In this document: positions 5,283 through 12,763 of the stretch, piece by piece
Layout: each line of letters begins with the position of its first letter
Numbering within the stretch: the first letter of the stretch is position 1
Origin: Candidatus Methanoplasma sp.
GTDB lineage: Archaea; Thermoplasmatota; Thermoplasmata; Methanomassiliicoccales; Methanomethylophilaceae
Direction of reading: 5' to 3'
NCBI GenBank assembly: GCA_031288985.1
Contig: JAITQH010000105.1
Location: forward strand, 1-13,575
Length of the DNA: 13,575 nucleotides
The notes under the pieces: generated by a model
Database searches by the model: none
What the model was told of the DNA's origin: nothing
What the model saw: the letters and a program-made list of their open reading frames with translations, nothing else
Position numbers and translations under genes: made by a program

Positions 5283-8185
5283 AGCCGTACGCTTGCGCCG
5301 CAATCCTTGCGGCCGCCGCAATAATAATTGCAGGGGGTCTTCTGTATTCAGATCAGGGCGCGCCTTACGCCGACGCCGATGCAGACGGCACCGACGGCGA
5401 CATCGATTGGAGCCTTGTCGAAGGCGTTCTCACACTCGAGCTGAGGTCCGGCAACATCGGTACGGCAATGACTGACCATGCCCAAGGAGATGCGCCGTGG
5501 GATGCCGAACGCCTCTACATCTCCAAGGTGGTGATCGGCGACGGAATAACAAGCATAGGGGACAGTGCATTCTTCAACTGCTACGCCCTGACCTCCATCG
5601 ACATACCGGCCGGCGTGACCTCCATAGGGAACTATGCGTTTTACAACTGTTTTGCTCTGTCCTCCATCGACATACCTGACACCGTGGCATCCATAGGAAG
5701 CTGGGCATTCGACACCTGTTCCTCCCTGTCCTCGGTCAATATCCCGACCGGCGTGACCTCCATAGGCGAAGGTGCATTCTACGAATGTTCCTCCCTGACC
5801 TCCGTCGTCATACCGAATGGCGTGGCGTCCATAGGGAACTATGCGTTCAGGGACTGTTTCTCCCTTGCCTCCGTCGTCATACCTGACACCGTGGCATCCA
5901 TAGGAAGATGGGCATTCGACACCTGTTCCTCCCTGTCCTCAGTCAATATCCCGAACAGCGTGACCTCCATAGGCGAAGGTGCATTCTACTACTGCTACTC
6001 CCTGTCCTCGATCAATATCCCGACCGGCGTGACCTCCATAGAGAACTATTCGTTCGCCGGCTGCGGCTCCCTGACCTCGATCGTCATTCCCGCCGGCGTG
6101 ACATCCATAGGGGACAGTGCATTCTTCAACTGCTACGCCCTGACCTCGATCGTCATACCGGCAGACGTGGCGACCATAGGGAACTATTCGTTCGACGGCT
6201 GTTACCTCCTGAGCAACATCCTGTTCGAGGGTTCTGTCGCACCGACATTCGGCGGCGATGCATTCAGTCTGGGAGATTACTCCAATTCGGCAACGGTATA
6301 CATCAAGTCAGGCATATGGGCGGATCAATCCGCCATCAATGTCGCCTTCAGCGGCGCATTCGGCGGGAACACCACGGCATATTACAATGCCGGCGGCTAC
6401 CCCCACACTCCCGACCTGTCGGGCCTCACCGGCAGTTACGATACGCTATATTGGGCATATGACGACGGCACAGGCATGCTGACGTTCTCCGGAACAGGCG
6501 ACATCAACGACACCAACGATTGGCGCGTGTTAAAGAATTACGTGAGAGGCGTAACCATCGGCGACGGAATATCGATCGGCTACATGGCGTTCTACGGCTG
6601 TTCCTCCCTGACCTCGATCAATATTCCGAACGGCGTGACATCAATCGGCTACATGGCGTTTACCGGCTGTTCCTCCCTGACATCCATCGTCATTCCCGCC
6701 GGCGTGACCTCCATTGACGAAGCTACGTTTGCCGGCTGTTCCTCCCTGACCTCCGTCGTCATACCCGACACCGTGGCGTCCATAGGCAACTGGGCGTTCG
6801 AATCCTGTTTCTCCCTGACCTCGATCGACATCCCGAACGGCGTGACCTCCATAGGAGACTTTGCATTCTACTACTGCATCGCCCTGACATCCATCTACAT
6901 ACCGGACAGCGTGACATCAATTGGAGGCAGCGCATTCTCCAACTGTTTCTCCCTGACCTCGATCGTCATACCGGCCGGCGTGACCACCATTGAAGACTAT
7001 GCGTTCTCCGAATGCTATTCCCTGACATCCATCGTCATACCCGACACCGTGGCATCCATAGGCGGTGATGCGTTCTCCGAATGCTATTCCCTGACCTCGA
7101 TCGTCATACCCGACAGCGTGACCTCCATAGGGATCGGTGCGTTTTACAACTGTTTCTCCCTGACCTCGGCAACCATACTGGCTCCGAACCTTGGCGGCAG
7201 CCTCGTCGTCGTCTTTTTAGAGGACTATGCGCTCACAGCCGTAGCGATATACGCGCCGAGCGCCGCTCCTCCGACCCCGACGGAGTACGATCCGTCCGCA
7301 GGCGCGTCTCCCCGCTCTGTCGTCGTGTATTTCGACGACAGCGTAACAGGGACAGTGCATGCAGAGCAGTCTCCGACGGGCGCAGTGGGCCTTTCGGGCT
7401 TTACAGGCGTGGTGCAGATCGGAACGGCGCCTTTGGGCGATGACGTCGCGACCATCGCGAGCGGAGGATCTTTCGCCAGACCGACCCTCCGGATTGCGTA
7501 CGCGTCGGAATCGAACGACATATACGAGGTGGCAGTGTCCAGCGGAAGCGGGGGCCACGTAAGCTACGAAATATCCGACAGCGGCGGATCCGGAAGCGTG
7601 CCGACCGGTGCGGCCGTCGTCATCGACGTTCCGAACGGAAAGACGATCGACCTCACGGCAACGGCTGACGCGGGATTCGCATTCGACCGGTGGACGGGTT
7701 CGAGCACAAGCGTCGGCGCGGCGATAACCGCCGACGCGGCGGGATCGTACGCCGCAACATGGACGACGGCATCCACGGGCCCGTCCCCCGCCGCCTACAC
7801 CATAAGCGTCGCGGTGGACGGCAACTCGACGGCAACTCCATCGGGTTCCGTCAGCGTCGCGGCGGGAACGAATAAGACGATCGTGTTCGCCGCCAAGAGC
7901 GGGTACGAGATCGCGGACGTCGTCATCGACGGGGCGAGCGTTCCGTCCGCCATTGCCGCGGGGTCGTACACGTTCAGCAGCGTGAGTTCCAACCACTCCA
8001 TAAGCATAACCTCCAAAGCCTCCGTCCCGACGCCGGGCGGCGATCCTCCCGGCGGCGGCGACGATGCCGCAGACGACGACGGCAAGGACGACGGCATTTC
8101 CGCCGCGGCCATAGCGATCGCGGCCGCAGTCATCATCCTGGCTGTCGTAGCCGTCGCATGGTTCGCGGCAGGCCACAAGAAGTGA
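5279..8185 (+). CDS. BspA-like leucine-rich-repeat surface protein with C-terminal membrane anchor
   Basis: This is a 968-residue secreted adhesin-like protein. I chose ATG 5279, not the GTG at 5249, because it starts a clean signal peptide (MKPYACAAILAAAA, hydrophobic to about residue 22) and overlaps the upstream ORF stop. Layout: a cap with DWSLVEGVLTLELRSGN (43-59); ten 23-residue LRR_5/BspA repeats (84-313, consensus IVIPDGVTSIGDYAFYGCSSLTS with many variants); a linker and a second cap (YWAYDDGTGMLTFSGTGD); nine more repeats; then two InlB-B-like beta domains (about 750-832, with FDRWTGSS, and 839-912); a Gly/Pro/Asp-rich stalk; and a membrane helix (about 942-965) before HKK. The cysteine in each repeat is nearly invariant. 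The topology implies display on the outside of the cell. In gut and host-associated microbes such proteins are linked to adhesion; that role is inferred here. Confidence 0.9.
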   Translation: MKPYACAAILAAAAIIIAGGLLYSDQGAPYADADADGTDGDIDWSLVEGVLTLELRSGNIGTAMTDHAQGDAPWDAERLYISKVVIGDGITSIGDSAFFNCYALTSIDIPAGVTSIGNYAFYNCFALSSIDIPDTVASIGSWAFDTCSSLSSVNIPTGVTSIGEGAFYECSSLTSVVIPNGVASIGNYAFRDCFSLASVVIPDTVASIGRWAFDTCSSLSSVNIPNSVTSIGEGAFYYCYSLSSINIPTGVTSIENYSFAGCGSLTSIVIPAGVTSIGDSAFFNCYALTSIVIPADVATIGNYSFDGCYLLSNILFEGSVAPTFGGDAFSLGDYSNSATVYIKSGIWADQSAINVAFSGAFGGNTTAYYNAGGYPHTPDLSGLTGSYDTLYWAYDDGTGMLTFSGTGDINDTNDWRVLKNYVRGVTIGDGISIGYMAFYGCSSLTSINIPNGVTSIGYMAFTGCSSLTSIVIPAGVTSIDEATFAGCSSLTSVVIPDTVASIGNWAFESCFSLTSIDIPNGVTSIGDFAFYYCIALTSIYIPDSVTSIGGSAFSNCFSLTSIVIPAGVTTIEDYAFSECYSLTSIVIPDTVASIGGDAFSECYSLTSIVIPDSVTSIGIGAFYNCFSLTSATILAPNLGGSLVVVFLEDYALTAVAIYAPSAAPPTPTEYDPSAGASPRSVVVYFDDSVTGTVHAEQSPTGAVGLSGFTGVVQIGTAPLGDDVATIASGGSFARPTLRIAYASESNDIYEVAVSSGSGGHVSYEISDSGGSGSVPTGAAVVIDVPNGKTIDLTATADAGFAFDRWTGSSTSVGAAITADAAGSYAATWTTASTGPSPAAYTISVAVDGNSTATPSGSVSVAAGTNKTIVFAAKSGYEIADVVIDGASVPSAIAAGSYTFSSVSSNHSISITSKASVPTPGGDPPGGGDDAADDDGKDDGISAAAIAIAAAVIILAVVAVAWFAAGHKK
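5528..6217 (+). repeat. Tandem 69-bp coding repeats, array 1 (10 units)
   Basis: Ten in-frame 69-base units encode the first LRR array. DNA identity is uneven. Positions 5671-5782 and 5878-5989 differ at 4 of 112 bases, a shift of exactly three units. Positions 5554-5595 and 6106-6147 are identical over 42 bases, a shift of eight units. This points to recent duplication or gene conversion among units. Confidence 0.95.
6551..7168 (+). repeat. Tandem 69-bp coding repeats, array 2 (9 units)
   Basis: Nine units encode the second LRR array. The first is 66 bases, one codon short (IGDGISIGYMAF), and the rest are 69. The array is preceded by its own cap domain, as array 1 is, which suggests that the whole cap-plus-array block was duplicated. 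Confidence 0.92.
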
Positions 8186-8215
8186 TCTGGGAGCGGCCGC
8201 AGCGGAACGAACTCC

Positions 8216-8245
8216 AAACCCTTTTCCCCAAATCCTTTTCCCAAA
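8216..8245 (+). terminator. Possible T-tract terminator after the surface-protein gene
   Basis: Two short T tracts (8222-8225 and 8236-8239) lie in an imperfect repeat, CCTTTTCCCCAAATCCTTTTCCCAAA, about 35-55 bases after the stop. Archaeal termination can use such tracts without a hairpin, but four Ts each is weak. Confidence 0.25.
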
Positions 8246-8463
8246 CCTCAAAAAACACTTTCACCGTGCACGGACGGGCATCTCCCGTTTCTGTGGATCG
8301 CCCACCAAGACAAGGCCTCCCACCACTTTCTGCGCGTCGGACATTCTCGGTTCGGGGTCTCCGCTGAACTTCTGATGCAGTGCGGCGATCCGTATGTCAT
8401 TCCCAACCTCTGTATGCCGCACCATGTCTGAACAGGCACGTCCTTGCGGCGTCCCTCTAACAC

Positions 8464-8473
8464 AATAAATAAA
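8464..8473 (+). promoter_or_regulatory. TATA box of the AlbA_2-domain regulator gene
   Basis: AATAAATAAA is centred about 27 bases before the ATG at 8496, with no Shine-Dalgarno site between. This fits a leaderless archaeal transcript and supports that start codon. Confidence 0.6.
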
Positions 8474-8495
8474 GACGTTTCGCGTTCGAGAAGCG

Positions 8496-9863
8496 ATGCC
8501 GAAGACGCTGAAAGAAGAAATCGAGGCCGGCGAGGGCAATAGGCTGGAATTCAACTCCGCCGCGCCTTCCGACAGTGAGAAATTCGTAAAGACCGTGGTC
8601 GCATTCTCAAACACCGCCGGCGGGAAGATCATATTCGGCGTAGGCGACGATAAAGAGATAATAGGCGTTCCGGACACGGACATGCTGGCGGTCAAAGACG
8701 GCATTGCCTGTGCGATATTCTCCAAATGCCGTCCGACGCCGTACGCGGACATATATACGGAGACTGTGGACGGCAAGACGCTCATCGTGGTTGAAGTGGT
8801 CGAGGGACCGGGACGCCCCTACCATATTGACACGGAAGGCATCGGCAACGGCACATACATACGATTTGGGGCAACGACGAGAAAGGCTCCGCCGGAGATC
8901 GTCACTGACCTCAGACGCGCAGGCCGCAATCAGACGTTCGACGCGGAGCCGTGCATAGACTATACGGTGAACGACGACAAGATATCCGCGCTGTGCACGG
9001 TTTTGAGTTCGTACGGGAAAAGAACGTTCAAGGACGCCGACCTTCTGAACATGAGAGCGCTCATCCAATCAGGCAACGGTCTGAAAGCGTCGAACGCCTT
9101 CGCGCTGCTGTCAGAGGACAACCCGTTCCTTAACGCCCGCATAAGTTGCGGAACGTTCAAGGGAAGCGAAAGAGGCCGCCCCATAGACAGAAAGGAATTC
9201 ACAGGATCCATAATCAGGCAGTCGGAGGAAGCCTATGCATATGTGCTGCAACACATAGACGTTGGCATGGAGCTGCGCGGGGCCGTCAGAGAAGACGTCT
9301 ATGAGATTCCGGAGGATGTCATAAGGGAGTCGATAATGAACGCGGCAGTCCATCGCGACTACGGTGCGGGCAGAGGGGCGGTGTCGATATCCGTTTATGA
9401 CGATCGCGTGGAAATCACATCCCCCGGGCCGCTCCCATGGGGAATGGACATAGACAAGGCGAAACAGGGCCGCTCCAAACCAAGGAACGATGTCATCGCG
9501 GTGATATTCAAATCTGCGGGGATGGCGGAGGGGTTTGGCACCGGAATCAAAATGATGTTCGACGAATGCATCAAAGTTGGACTCCCCGAGCCCACAATAG
9601 TGGACGACGGCGACGTAACGGTCACTCTGCGGAGACCACAAAGCGCCGAAAGGCGCATGCCGACGACAGAACACAATATGAACCCTTCAGAAAAAGAAAT
9701 AACGGATATGCTGAAAGACAGCGGGGGAATGACGACCAAGGACATAAAGGCCGCATCTTCGCTCAGACCCGATCAGGTAAAGCACGCCCTGTCTTCCCTT
9801 TCGAAGAAAAATATCATTTCAAAGGTCGGAGGCAATAACGGCCTTTGGAAGATCGTCCGCTGA
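8496..9863 (+). CDS. AlbA_2/GHKL-ATPase-fold predicted transcriptional regulator
   Basis: This 455-residue protein has the layout of COG2865-type predicted regulators. An N-terminal AlbA_2 (Schlafen-type) domain spans about 9-135: RLEFNSAAP, FVKTVVAFSNTAGGKIIFGV, PYHI, YIRFGATTRKA. Note Asn20 where the family often has Lys (EFK). A middle linker is followed by a GHKL-like ATP-binding domain (about 260-380), with IRESIMNAAVHRDYG (N282, H286), the ITSPGPLP turn and EGFGTGIKMM (345-354). A C-terminal winged helix follows (about 397-455; EITDMLKDSGGMTTKDIKA). It is cytoplasmic and probably binds DNA; its target is unknown. The gene stands alone with its own TATA box. A four-copy 10-base repeat follows immediately downstream and could be its operator, but nothing seen proves that. 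Such proteins are common accessory genes and often spread by transfer. Confidence 0.85.
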   Translation: MPKTLKEEIEAGEGNRLEFNSAAPSDSEKFVKTVVAFSNTAGGKIIFGVGDDKEIIGVPDTDMLAVKDGIACAIFSKCRPTPYADIYTETVDGKTLIVVEVVEGPGRPYHIDTEGIGNGTYIRFGATTRKAPPEIVTDLRRAGRNQTFDAEPCIDYTVNDDKISALCTVLSSYGKRTFKDADLLNMRALIQSGNGLKASNAFALLSEDNPFLNARISCGTFKGSERGRPIDRKEFTGSIIRQSEEAYAYVLQHIDVGMELRGAVREDVYEIPEDVIRESIMNAAVHRDYGAGRGAVSISVYDDRVEITSPGPLPWGMDIDKAKQGRSKPRNDVIAVIFKSAGMAEGFGTGIKMMFDECIKVGLPEPTIVDDGDVTVTLRRPQSAERRMPTTEHNMNPSEKEITDMLKDSGGMTTKDIKAASSLRPDQVKHALSSLSKKNIISKVGGNNGLWKIVR

Positions 9864-9869
9864 ACATCA

Positions 9870-9929
9870 CGCCCAAACTGCGCCCTCGCGCCCAAACTGC
9901 GCCCAAACTACGCCCTCGCGCCCAAACTA
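9870..9929. repeat. Two 30-bp tandem repeats with four CGCCCAAACT sites
   Basis: Two adjacent 30-base units (9870-9899 and 9900-9929) differ at only two positions (G versus A). Each contains CGCCCAAACT twice, giving copies at 9870, 9889, 9900 and 9919, spaced 19, 11 and 19 bases. The array lies six bases after the regulator stop and just before the promoter of the small acidic gene. Iterated sites of this kind resemble an operator. The alternative is a simple slippage duplication. Confidence 0.85.
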
Positions 9930-9954
9930 AAATATGCGAAGTTCTCCGAACACA

Positions 9955-9962
9955 GTATAAAC
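9955..9962 (+). promoter_or_regulatory. TATA box of the 47-residue gene
   Basis: GTATAAAC is centred about 24 bases before the ATG at 9982, fitting a leaderless transcript. A second A/T stretch, CTAAAATATG (9927-9936), touches the end of the tandem repeats and is an alternative box with a longer leader. Confidence 0.5.
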
Positions 9963-9981
9963 AGGACGGCAATACACCATC

Positions 9982-10125
9982 ATGGCAGAACAGAAGAGCG
10001 AAGCGTCCTTCGAAGAACTCTGCGCCGTACTTCTGAAGGACTTCGAGGAGTTCAGGGACGAAGGAAGGGAATGCTATCTGGAAGACCTCATAAAGAAAAT
10101 GAGGGAAGAGCTGGAAAAGGATTGA
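9982..10125 (+). CDS. Small acidic helical protein, 47 residues, unknown
   Basis: ATG to TGA encodes 47 residues, starting MAEQKSEASFEELCAVLLKD and continuing with EEFRDEGRECYLEDLIKKM. It is rich in Glu, Lys and Leu, strongly helix-forming and possibly coiled-coil, with two cysteines and no membrane segment. A TATA-like box lies about 24 bases upstream. Its stop codon abuts the stop of the convergent PHP gene with no spacing, which fits a real gene end. I recognise no family. It could be a small regulator, an adaptor, or an antitoxin-like partner of the upstream regulator; none of these is shown. Confidence 0.6.
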   Translation: MAEQKSEASFEELCAVLLKDFEEFRDEGRECYLEDLIKKMREELEKD

Positions 10126-10776
10126 TCAGATCAGATGCCTGATGGCATCGTAGGGCGTCTTGTTTATCGCCCTCTCCGTCTCCTCTTCCGTGAGCCCCGC
10201 GCCCAACGCGACCGTTCTCGCTCTCTTCTCGTCCATGAGATTTCCCGGTGCATGCGCATCGGAATTGACGATCGTCTTAGCGCCCGCTTCCCTTGCGAAC
10301 ACGGCGACGCGCCCGTTGGTGATGTTGTGGCCGTTTCTGCCGCTTATCTCCAGTATGACATCGTTGCTTGCGGCCGCTTCCGCCTCTTCGATCGTTATGA
10401 GGCCCGGATGCGCAAGCACGTCTATGTCGGGATTGCCCGCCGCGGCAAGGTTGGTCCCGCGCATGACCGGTTCGGTGACGGTCTCCCCGTGCACGACTAT
10501 CCACTGCGCTCCGAGCTTCCTGGCCCTTCTTGCGATCTCCGCTATCTTGGACGGAGGGACATGGGTGATCTCCACACCCGGTATCACCGGTATGTAATCG
10601 CCTTTCAGCTCGACCGCCTTGACTATGTTGGAAACGACGAAATCAACGTTCGTCACGTCCACGTGGTCGGTTATCGCTATGGCGTCGTGGCCGAGATCCA
10701 TCGCTCTTCTGACGAGTTCCGAGGGTATGAGCTCCCCGTCGCTGAATATGGTGTGCGTGTGCAGGTCGATCCTCAT
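10126..10776 (-). CDS. PHP-domain phosphoesterase, candidate histidinol-phosphatase
   Basis: This 216-residue PHP-fold metal-dependent phosphoesterase resembles the short COG1387-type proteins of methanogens. Metal ligands are visible throughout: HTHT (H6, H8), D13, TDH (H38), GVEI (E69), VVHGET (H96), LAHPG (H123) and NSDAH (D173, H175). The start is fixed by ATGA overlap with hisIE and by an AGGAG ribosome site (GAGAGGAGACAATG); the longer open frame upstream is hisIE sequence in another frame. It is the last gene of hisB-hisF-hisIE-PHP. PHP-type histidinol-phosphatases are known in other organisms, and no other phosphatase for this pathway is in the window, so it is a good candidate for the histidinol-phosphate to histidinol step. 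That substrate is an inference from position. Confidence 0.88.
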   Translation of the reverse strand: MRIDLHTHTIFSDGELIPSELVRRAMDLGHDAIAITDHVDVTNVDFVVSNIVKAVELKGDYIPVIPGVEITHVPPSKIAEIARRARKLGAQWIVVHGETVTEPVMRGTNLAAAGNPDIDVLAHPGLITIEEAEAAASNDVILEISGRNGHNITNGRVAVFAREAGAKTIVNSDAHAPGNLMDEKRARTVALGAGLTEEETERAINKTPYDAIRHLI

Positions 10777-11375
10777 TGTCTCCTCTCCGACAGTTTTCTG
10801 TAAACTTCCTCCATGGGAAGTCCGGTCTTCTCGACAGCCACCATCGTGTGGTAGATCAGGTCGGCCAGCTCCCAGGCCATCTCGTCCCTGTTCCCGTCCT
10901 TGACTCCCAGCACGAACTCTCCCGCCTCCTCGACGATCTTCTTGCACATCTTGTTCTCGTCGCCGTAGAGCTTGCAGGTGTAGCTGTCATCGCTAGGATT
11001 CTCGGCCCTGTCCTTAAGCGTCCTTCTGAGCTCCGGCAGCACGGCGGCGGTGCCGTCCGTATTTCCGTATATGGTCTCGGCGAAACAGGTCGGCGAGCCG
11101 GTGTGGCATGCGGGGCCCGTCTGCTCCACCCTCGCCAACAGGGTGTCGCTGTCGCAGTCCGTCTGAAGCGACACGATCCTCTGCACGTGCCCCGACTCCT
11201 CTCCCTTCTTCCAAAGCTTCTTCCTGCTTCTGGACCAGAAGTGGGTGTAGCCCGTGCTTCTCATGAGTTCCACCGCCTCCGCGTTCGACCAAGCCACCAT
11301 GAGCACCTCATTGGTGACATGATCCTGCACGACCACGGGTATGAGTCCGTTTCCGTCGTATGCGAGTTCGGTCAT
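10773..11375 (-). CDS. hisIE: Bifunctional phosphoribosyl-AMP cyclohydrolase / phosphoribosyl-ATP pyrophosphatase
   Basis: It carries out steps 2 and 3 of histidine synthesis: hydrolysis of PR-ATP to PR-AMP and opening of the adenine ring to ProFAR. The N-terminal HisI domain (about 1-112) has [12 protein letters not shown], the metal motif TDCDSD (72-77; C74) and PACHTG-PTCF (C90, C97). The C-terminal HisE domain (about 113-200) has [10 protein letters not shown] (E149, E150, E153) and WELADLIYH (D172). The fused form and the 200-residue length are normal. GGTGGT serves as ribosome site before the ATG. Both ends overlap their neighbours by four bases (hisF stop upstream, PHP start downstream), indicating coupled translation. 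Confidence 0.97.
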   Translation of the reverse strand: MTELAYDGNGLIPVVVQDHVTNEVLMVAWSNAEAVELMRSTGYTHFWSRSRKKLWKKGEESGHVQRIVSLQTDCDSDTLLARVEQTGPACHTGSPTCFAETIYGNTDGTAAVLPELRRTLKDRAENPSDDSYTCKLYGDENKMCKKIVEEAGEFVLGVKDGNRDEMAWELADLIYHTMVAVEKTGLPMEEVYRKLSERRQ

Positions 11376-12124
11376 CTGACCACCACCCCTCTGTCTCTAA
11401 GGTATTCTTTCACGTCGCCCACGGTGTATTGGCGGGAGTGGAAGATCGATGCGGCCAGGGCGGCCGAGACATCGGTCTCCGCGAACACTTCGTAGATGTG
11501 CTCCGCGTTGCCGCACCCTCCGGACGCGATAACAGGTATGTCGACAGCGTCAGATATCGCGGCGTTGAGCGGTATGTCGTAGCCGTTCTTCACCCCGTCG
11601 GCGTCGACGGATGTGAGCAATATCTCTCCCGCGCCCAGATCCTCCGCCCTTCCCGCCCACTCTGCGGCGTCAAGGCCGGTGGGGCGCGTGCCTCCGTGGG
11701 AGCAGACCTCCCAGCCGCCGCCCTTGCGTTTCGCGTCGATGGCGACGACGACGCACTGTCTTCCGAAACTCTCGGCGGATTCGGTGATGATCGTCGGATC
11801 GCCGATGGCGGCGGAATTCACCGAAACCTTGTCCGCGCCTGCGCACAGGGCCGCATGCATATCCTCGGCCGTCCTGACGCCTCCGCCGACGGTCAGAGGG
11901 ACGAACACCCTCTCTGCGGTCTCGGATACAAGGTCGAGGGTCGTCCGGCGGTATTCGAGGGACGCCGCTATGTCAAGGAACGTGATCTCGTCTGCGCCCT
12001 GCAGGCTGTACTCTTCGGCCAGCTCCGGGGGCGAACCCATGTCTTTAAGGTTGACGAAGTTCACGCCTTTGACAACCTTGCCGTTCTTGACGTCGAGGCA
12101 GGGTATGATCCTTTTCGTGAGCAT
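11372..12124 (-). CDS. hisF: Imidazole glycerol phosphate synthase cyclase subunit HisF
   Basis: With the glutaminase HisH it turns PRFAR and ammonia into imidazole glycerol phosphate and AICAR. The 250-residue TIM barrel is full length. [20 protein letters not shown] carries catalytic Asp11, VVVAIDAKR carries catalytic Asp130, and the phosphate-binding loops VGGGVRT and SGGCGN are present. It starts one base after the hisB stop and overlaps hisIE by four bases. HisH and HisA are not in the window and must be encoded elsewhere. Confidence 0.98.
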   Translation of the reverse strand: MLTKRIIPCLDVKNGKVVKGVNFVNLKDMGSPPELAEEYSLQGADEITFLDIAASLEYRRTTLDLVSETAERVFVPLTVGGGVRTAEDMHAALCAGADKVSVNSAAIGDPTIITESAESFGRQCVVVAIDAKRKGGGWEVCSHGGTRPTGLDAAEWAGRAEDLGAGEILLTSVDADGVKNGYDIPLNAAISDAVDIPVIASGGCGNAEHIYEVFAETDVSAALAASIFHSRQYTVGDVKEYLRDRGVVVR

Positions 12125-12125
12125 C

Positions 12126-12674
12126 TCAGCTCACCTTTGCCTTGTCTTTGGTGCTGAGCTCCGCGTCTCTCGGCGCGACGGCGCCTCTGAGCGCCTTTCC
12201 GAGGCCCTTGAACGACGCCTCCACGATGTGGTGCTCGTCGAAGCCTCTGATCTTCACCACGTGCAGCGTGAGTCCTGCGGACATGGCGAAACTGCGCAGG
12301 AAGTGCTGATACAAAGGGTCGGGACAGTCTATGTCGGCGAACGGACGGTCTATGATGTCCACCGAGACGGTCACGAGCGCATCGTCCATCGGCAGGGTGG
12401 CGGATGCGGTCCTCTCGACCGGGGCGCTCCCCAAAGCCTCCCTGAATGCGGTGCCGAGCGTTATCGCCGCATCTTCGACTATGTGGTGCTCGTCGTCTCC
12501 CGACGCGGAGAGTTTGACGTCGAACGACGCATATCTGGTGAAGGTCTCCACCATGTGTTTGAGGAACTTGATGTCGGATTCCACGCTGAATCTGCCTTCT
12601 CCGTCGATGTTCAGCTCCACTGACACCTCGGTCTCCCGTGTCCTGCGTTCGATTTTGGCCGTCCTGCCCGTCAT
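12126..12674 (-). CDS. hisB: Imidazoleglycerol-phosphate dehydratase HisB
   Basis: It dehydrates imidazole glycerol phosphate to imidazole acetol phosphate. The 182 residues show RRTRETEV (E14), FLKHM (H40), DEHHIVED (H63, H64, E67), [19 protein letters not shown] (H138) and the second metal motif [11 protein letters not shown] (H148, H149, E152). It is single-domain, without the fused phosphatase of E. coli HisB. Two points are unusual. The family's conserved His eight residues after the HM His (ATHGGF in E. coli) is Tyr48 here, and the loop before the first HH is about four residues short (SGDDEHH rather than GD-x-x-x-DDHH). The ATG at 12674 is chosen because a TATA box lies about 29 bases upstream and family similarity begins at once. 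It is the first gene of the his operon. Confidence 0.93.
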   Translation of the reverse strand: MTGRTAKIERRTRETEVSVELNIDGEGRFSVESDIKFLKHMVETFTRYASFDVKLSASGDDEHHIVEDAAITLGTAFREALGSAPVERTASATLPMDDALVTVSVDIIDRPFADIDCPDPLYQHFLRSFAMSAGLTLHVVKIRGFDEHHIVEASFKGLGKALRGAVAPRDAELSTKDKAKVS

Positions 12675-12698
12675 GATGCCGACATACGCAGGTCGCCG

Positions 12699-12710
12699 TA
12701 TAATAATTAT
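12699..12710 (-). promoter_or_regulatory. TATA box of the his operon
   Basis: The minus strand reads ATAATTATTATA, the clearest A/T island near hisB, centred about 29 bases before its ATG. It fits an archaeal promoter with a nearly leaderless transcript and separates the his genes from the methyltransferase upstream. Confidence 0.6.
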
Positions 12711-12763
12711 CGCGCCTGCGGCCCGCACGCAAATCAAACGACGGCGGAAACCCGCGAGGCCTC

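Larger units (their letters stand above)
8186..8495. other. 310-base intergenic region with a possible minus-strand coding remnant
   Basis: Between the surface protein and the regulator there is no convincing intact gene. On the minus strand, 8261-8425 encodes 54 codons from MVRHTEVGNDIRIAALH through DAQKVVGGLVLVGDPQKRE to a TGA, with a more ordinary amino-acid mix than most shadow frames here. Its frame is also open further upstream, antisense to the regulator gene. I could not assign a family. It may be the tail of a decayed gene or mobile element, or chance. Confidence 0.35.

Noticed and set aside
4845..5321. N-terminal extension of the MTA phosphorylase to 417 residues
   Set aside because: The extra residues are low-complexity and Arg/Ala-rich, unlike the family. 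A TATA box sits 26 bases before the internal ATG, and the extension would overlap the divergent promoter.
5528..7168. CRISPR-like array from regularly spaced repeats
   Set aside because: The 69-base periodicity is in-frame coding for 23-residue leucine-rich repeats with no spacers.
7217..8251. 344-codon minus-strand ORF opposite the surface-protein C-terminus
   Set aside because: Its Arg/Gly/Val-rich composition is typical of an antisense shadow in GC-rich coding DNA, and the plus-strand protein is clearly real.
10777..10947. Extended N-terminus for the PHP protein
   Set aside because: The extension lies wholly within hisIE in another frame. MRIDLHTHT is the normal family start and has an AGGAG ribosome site.
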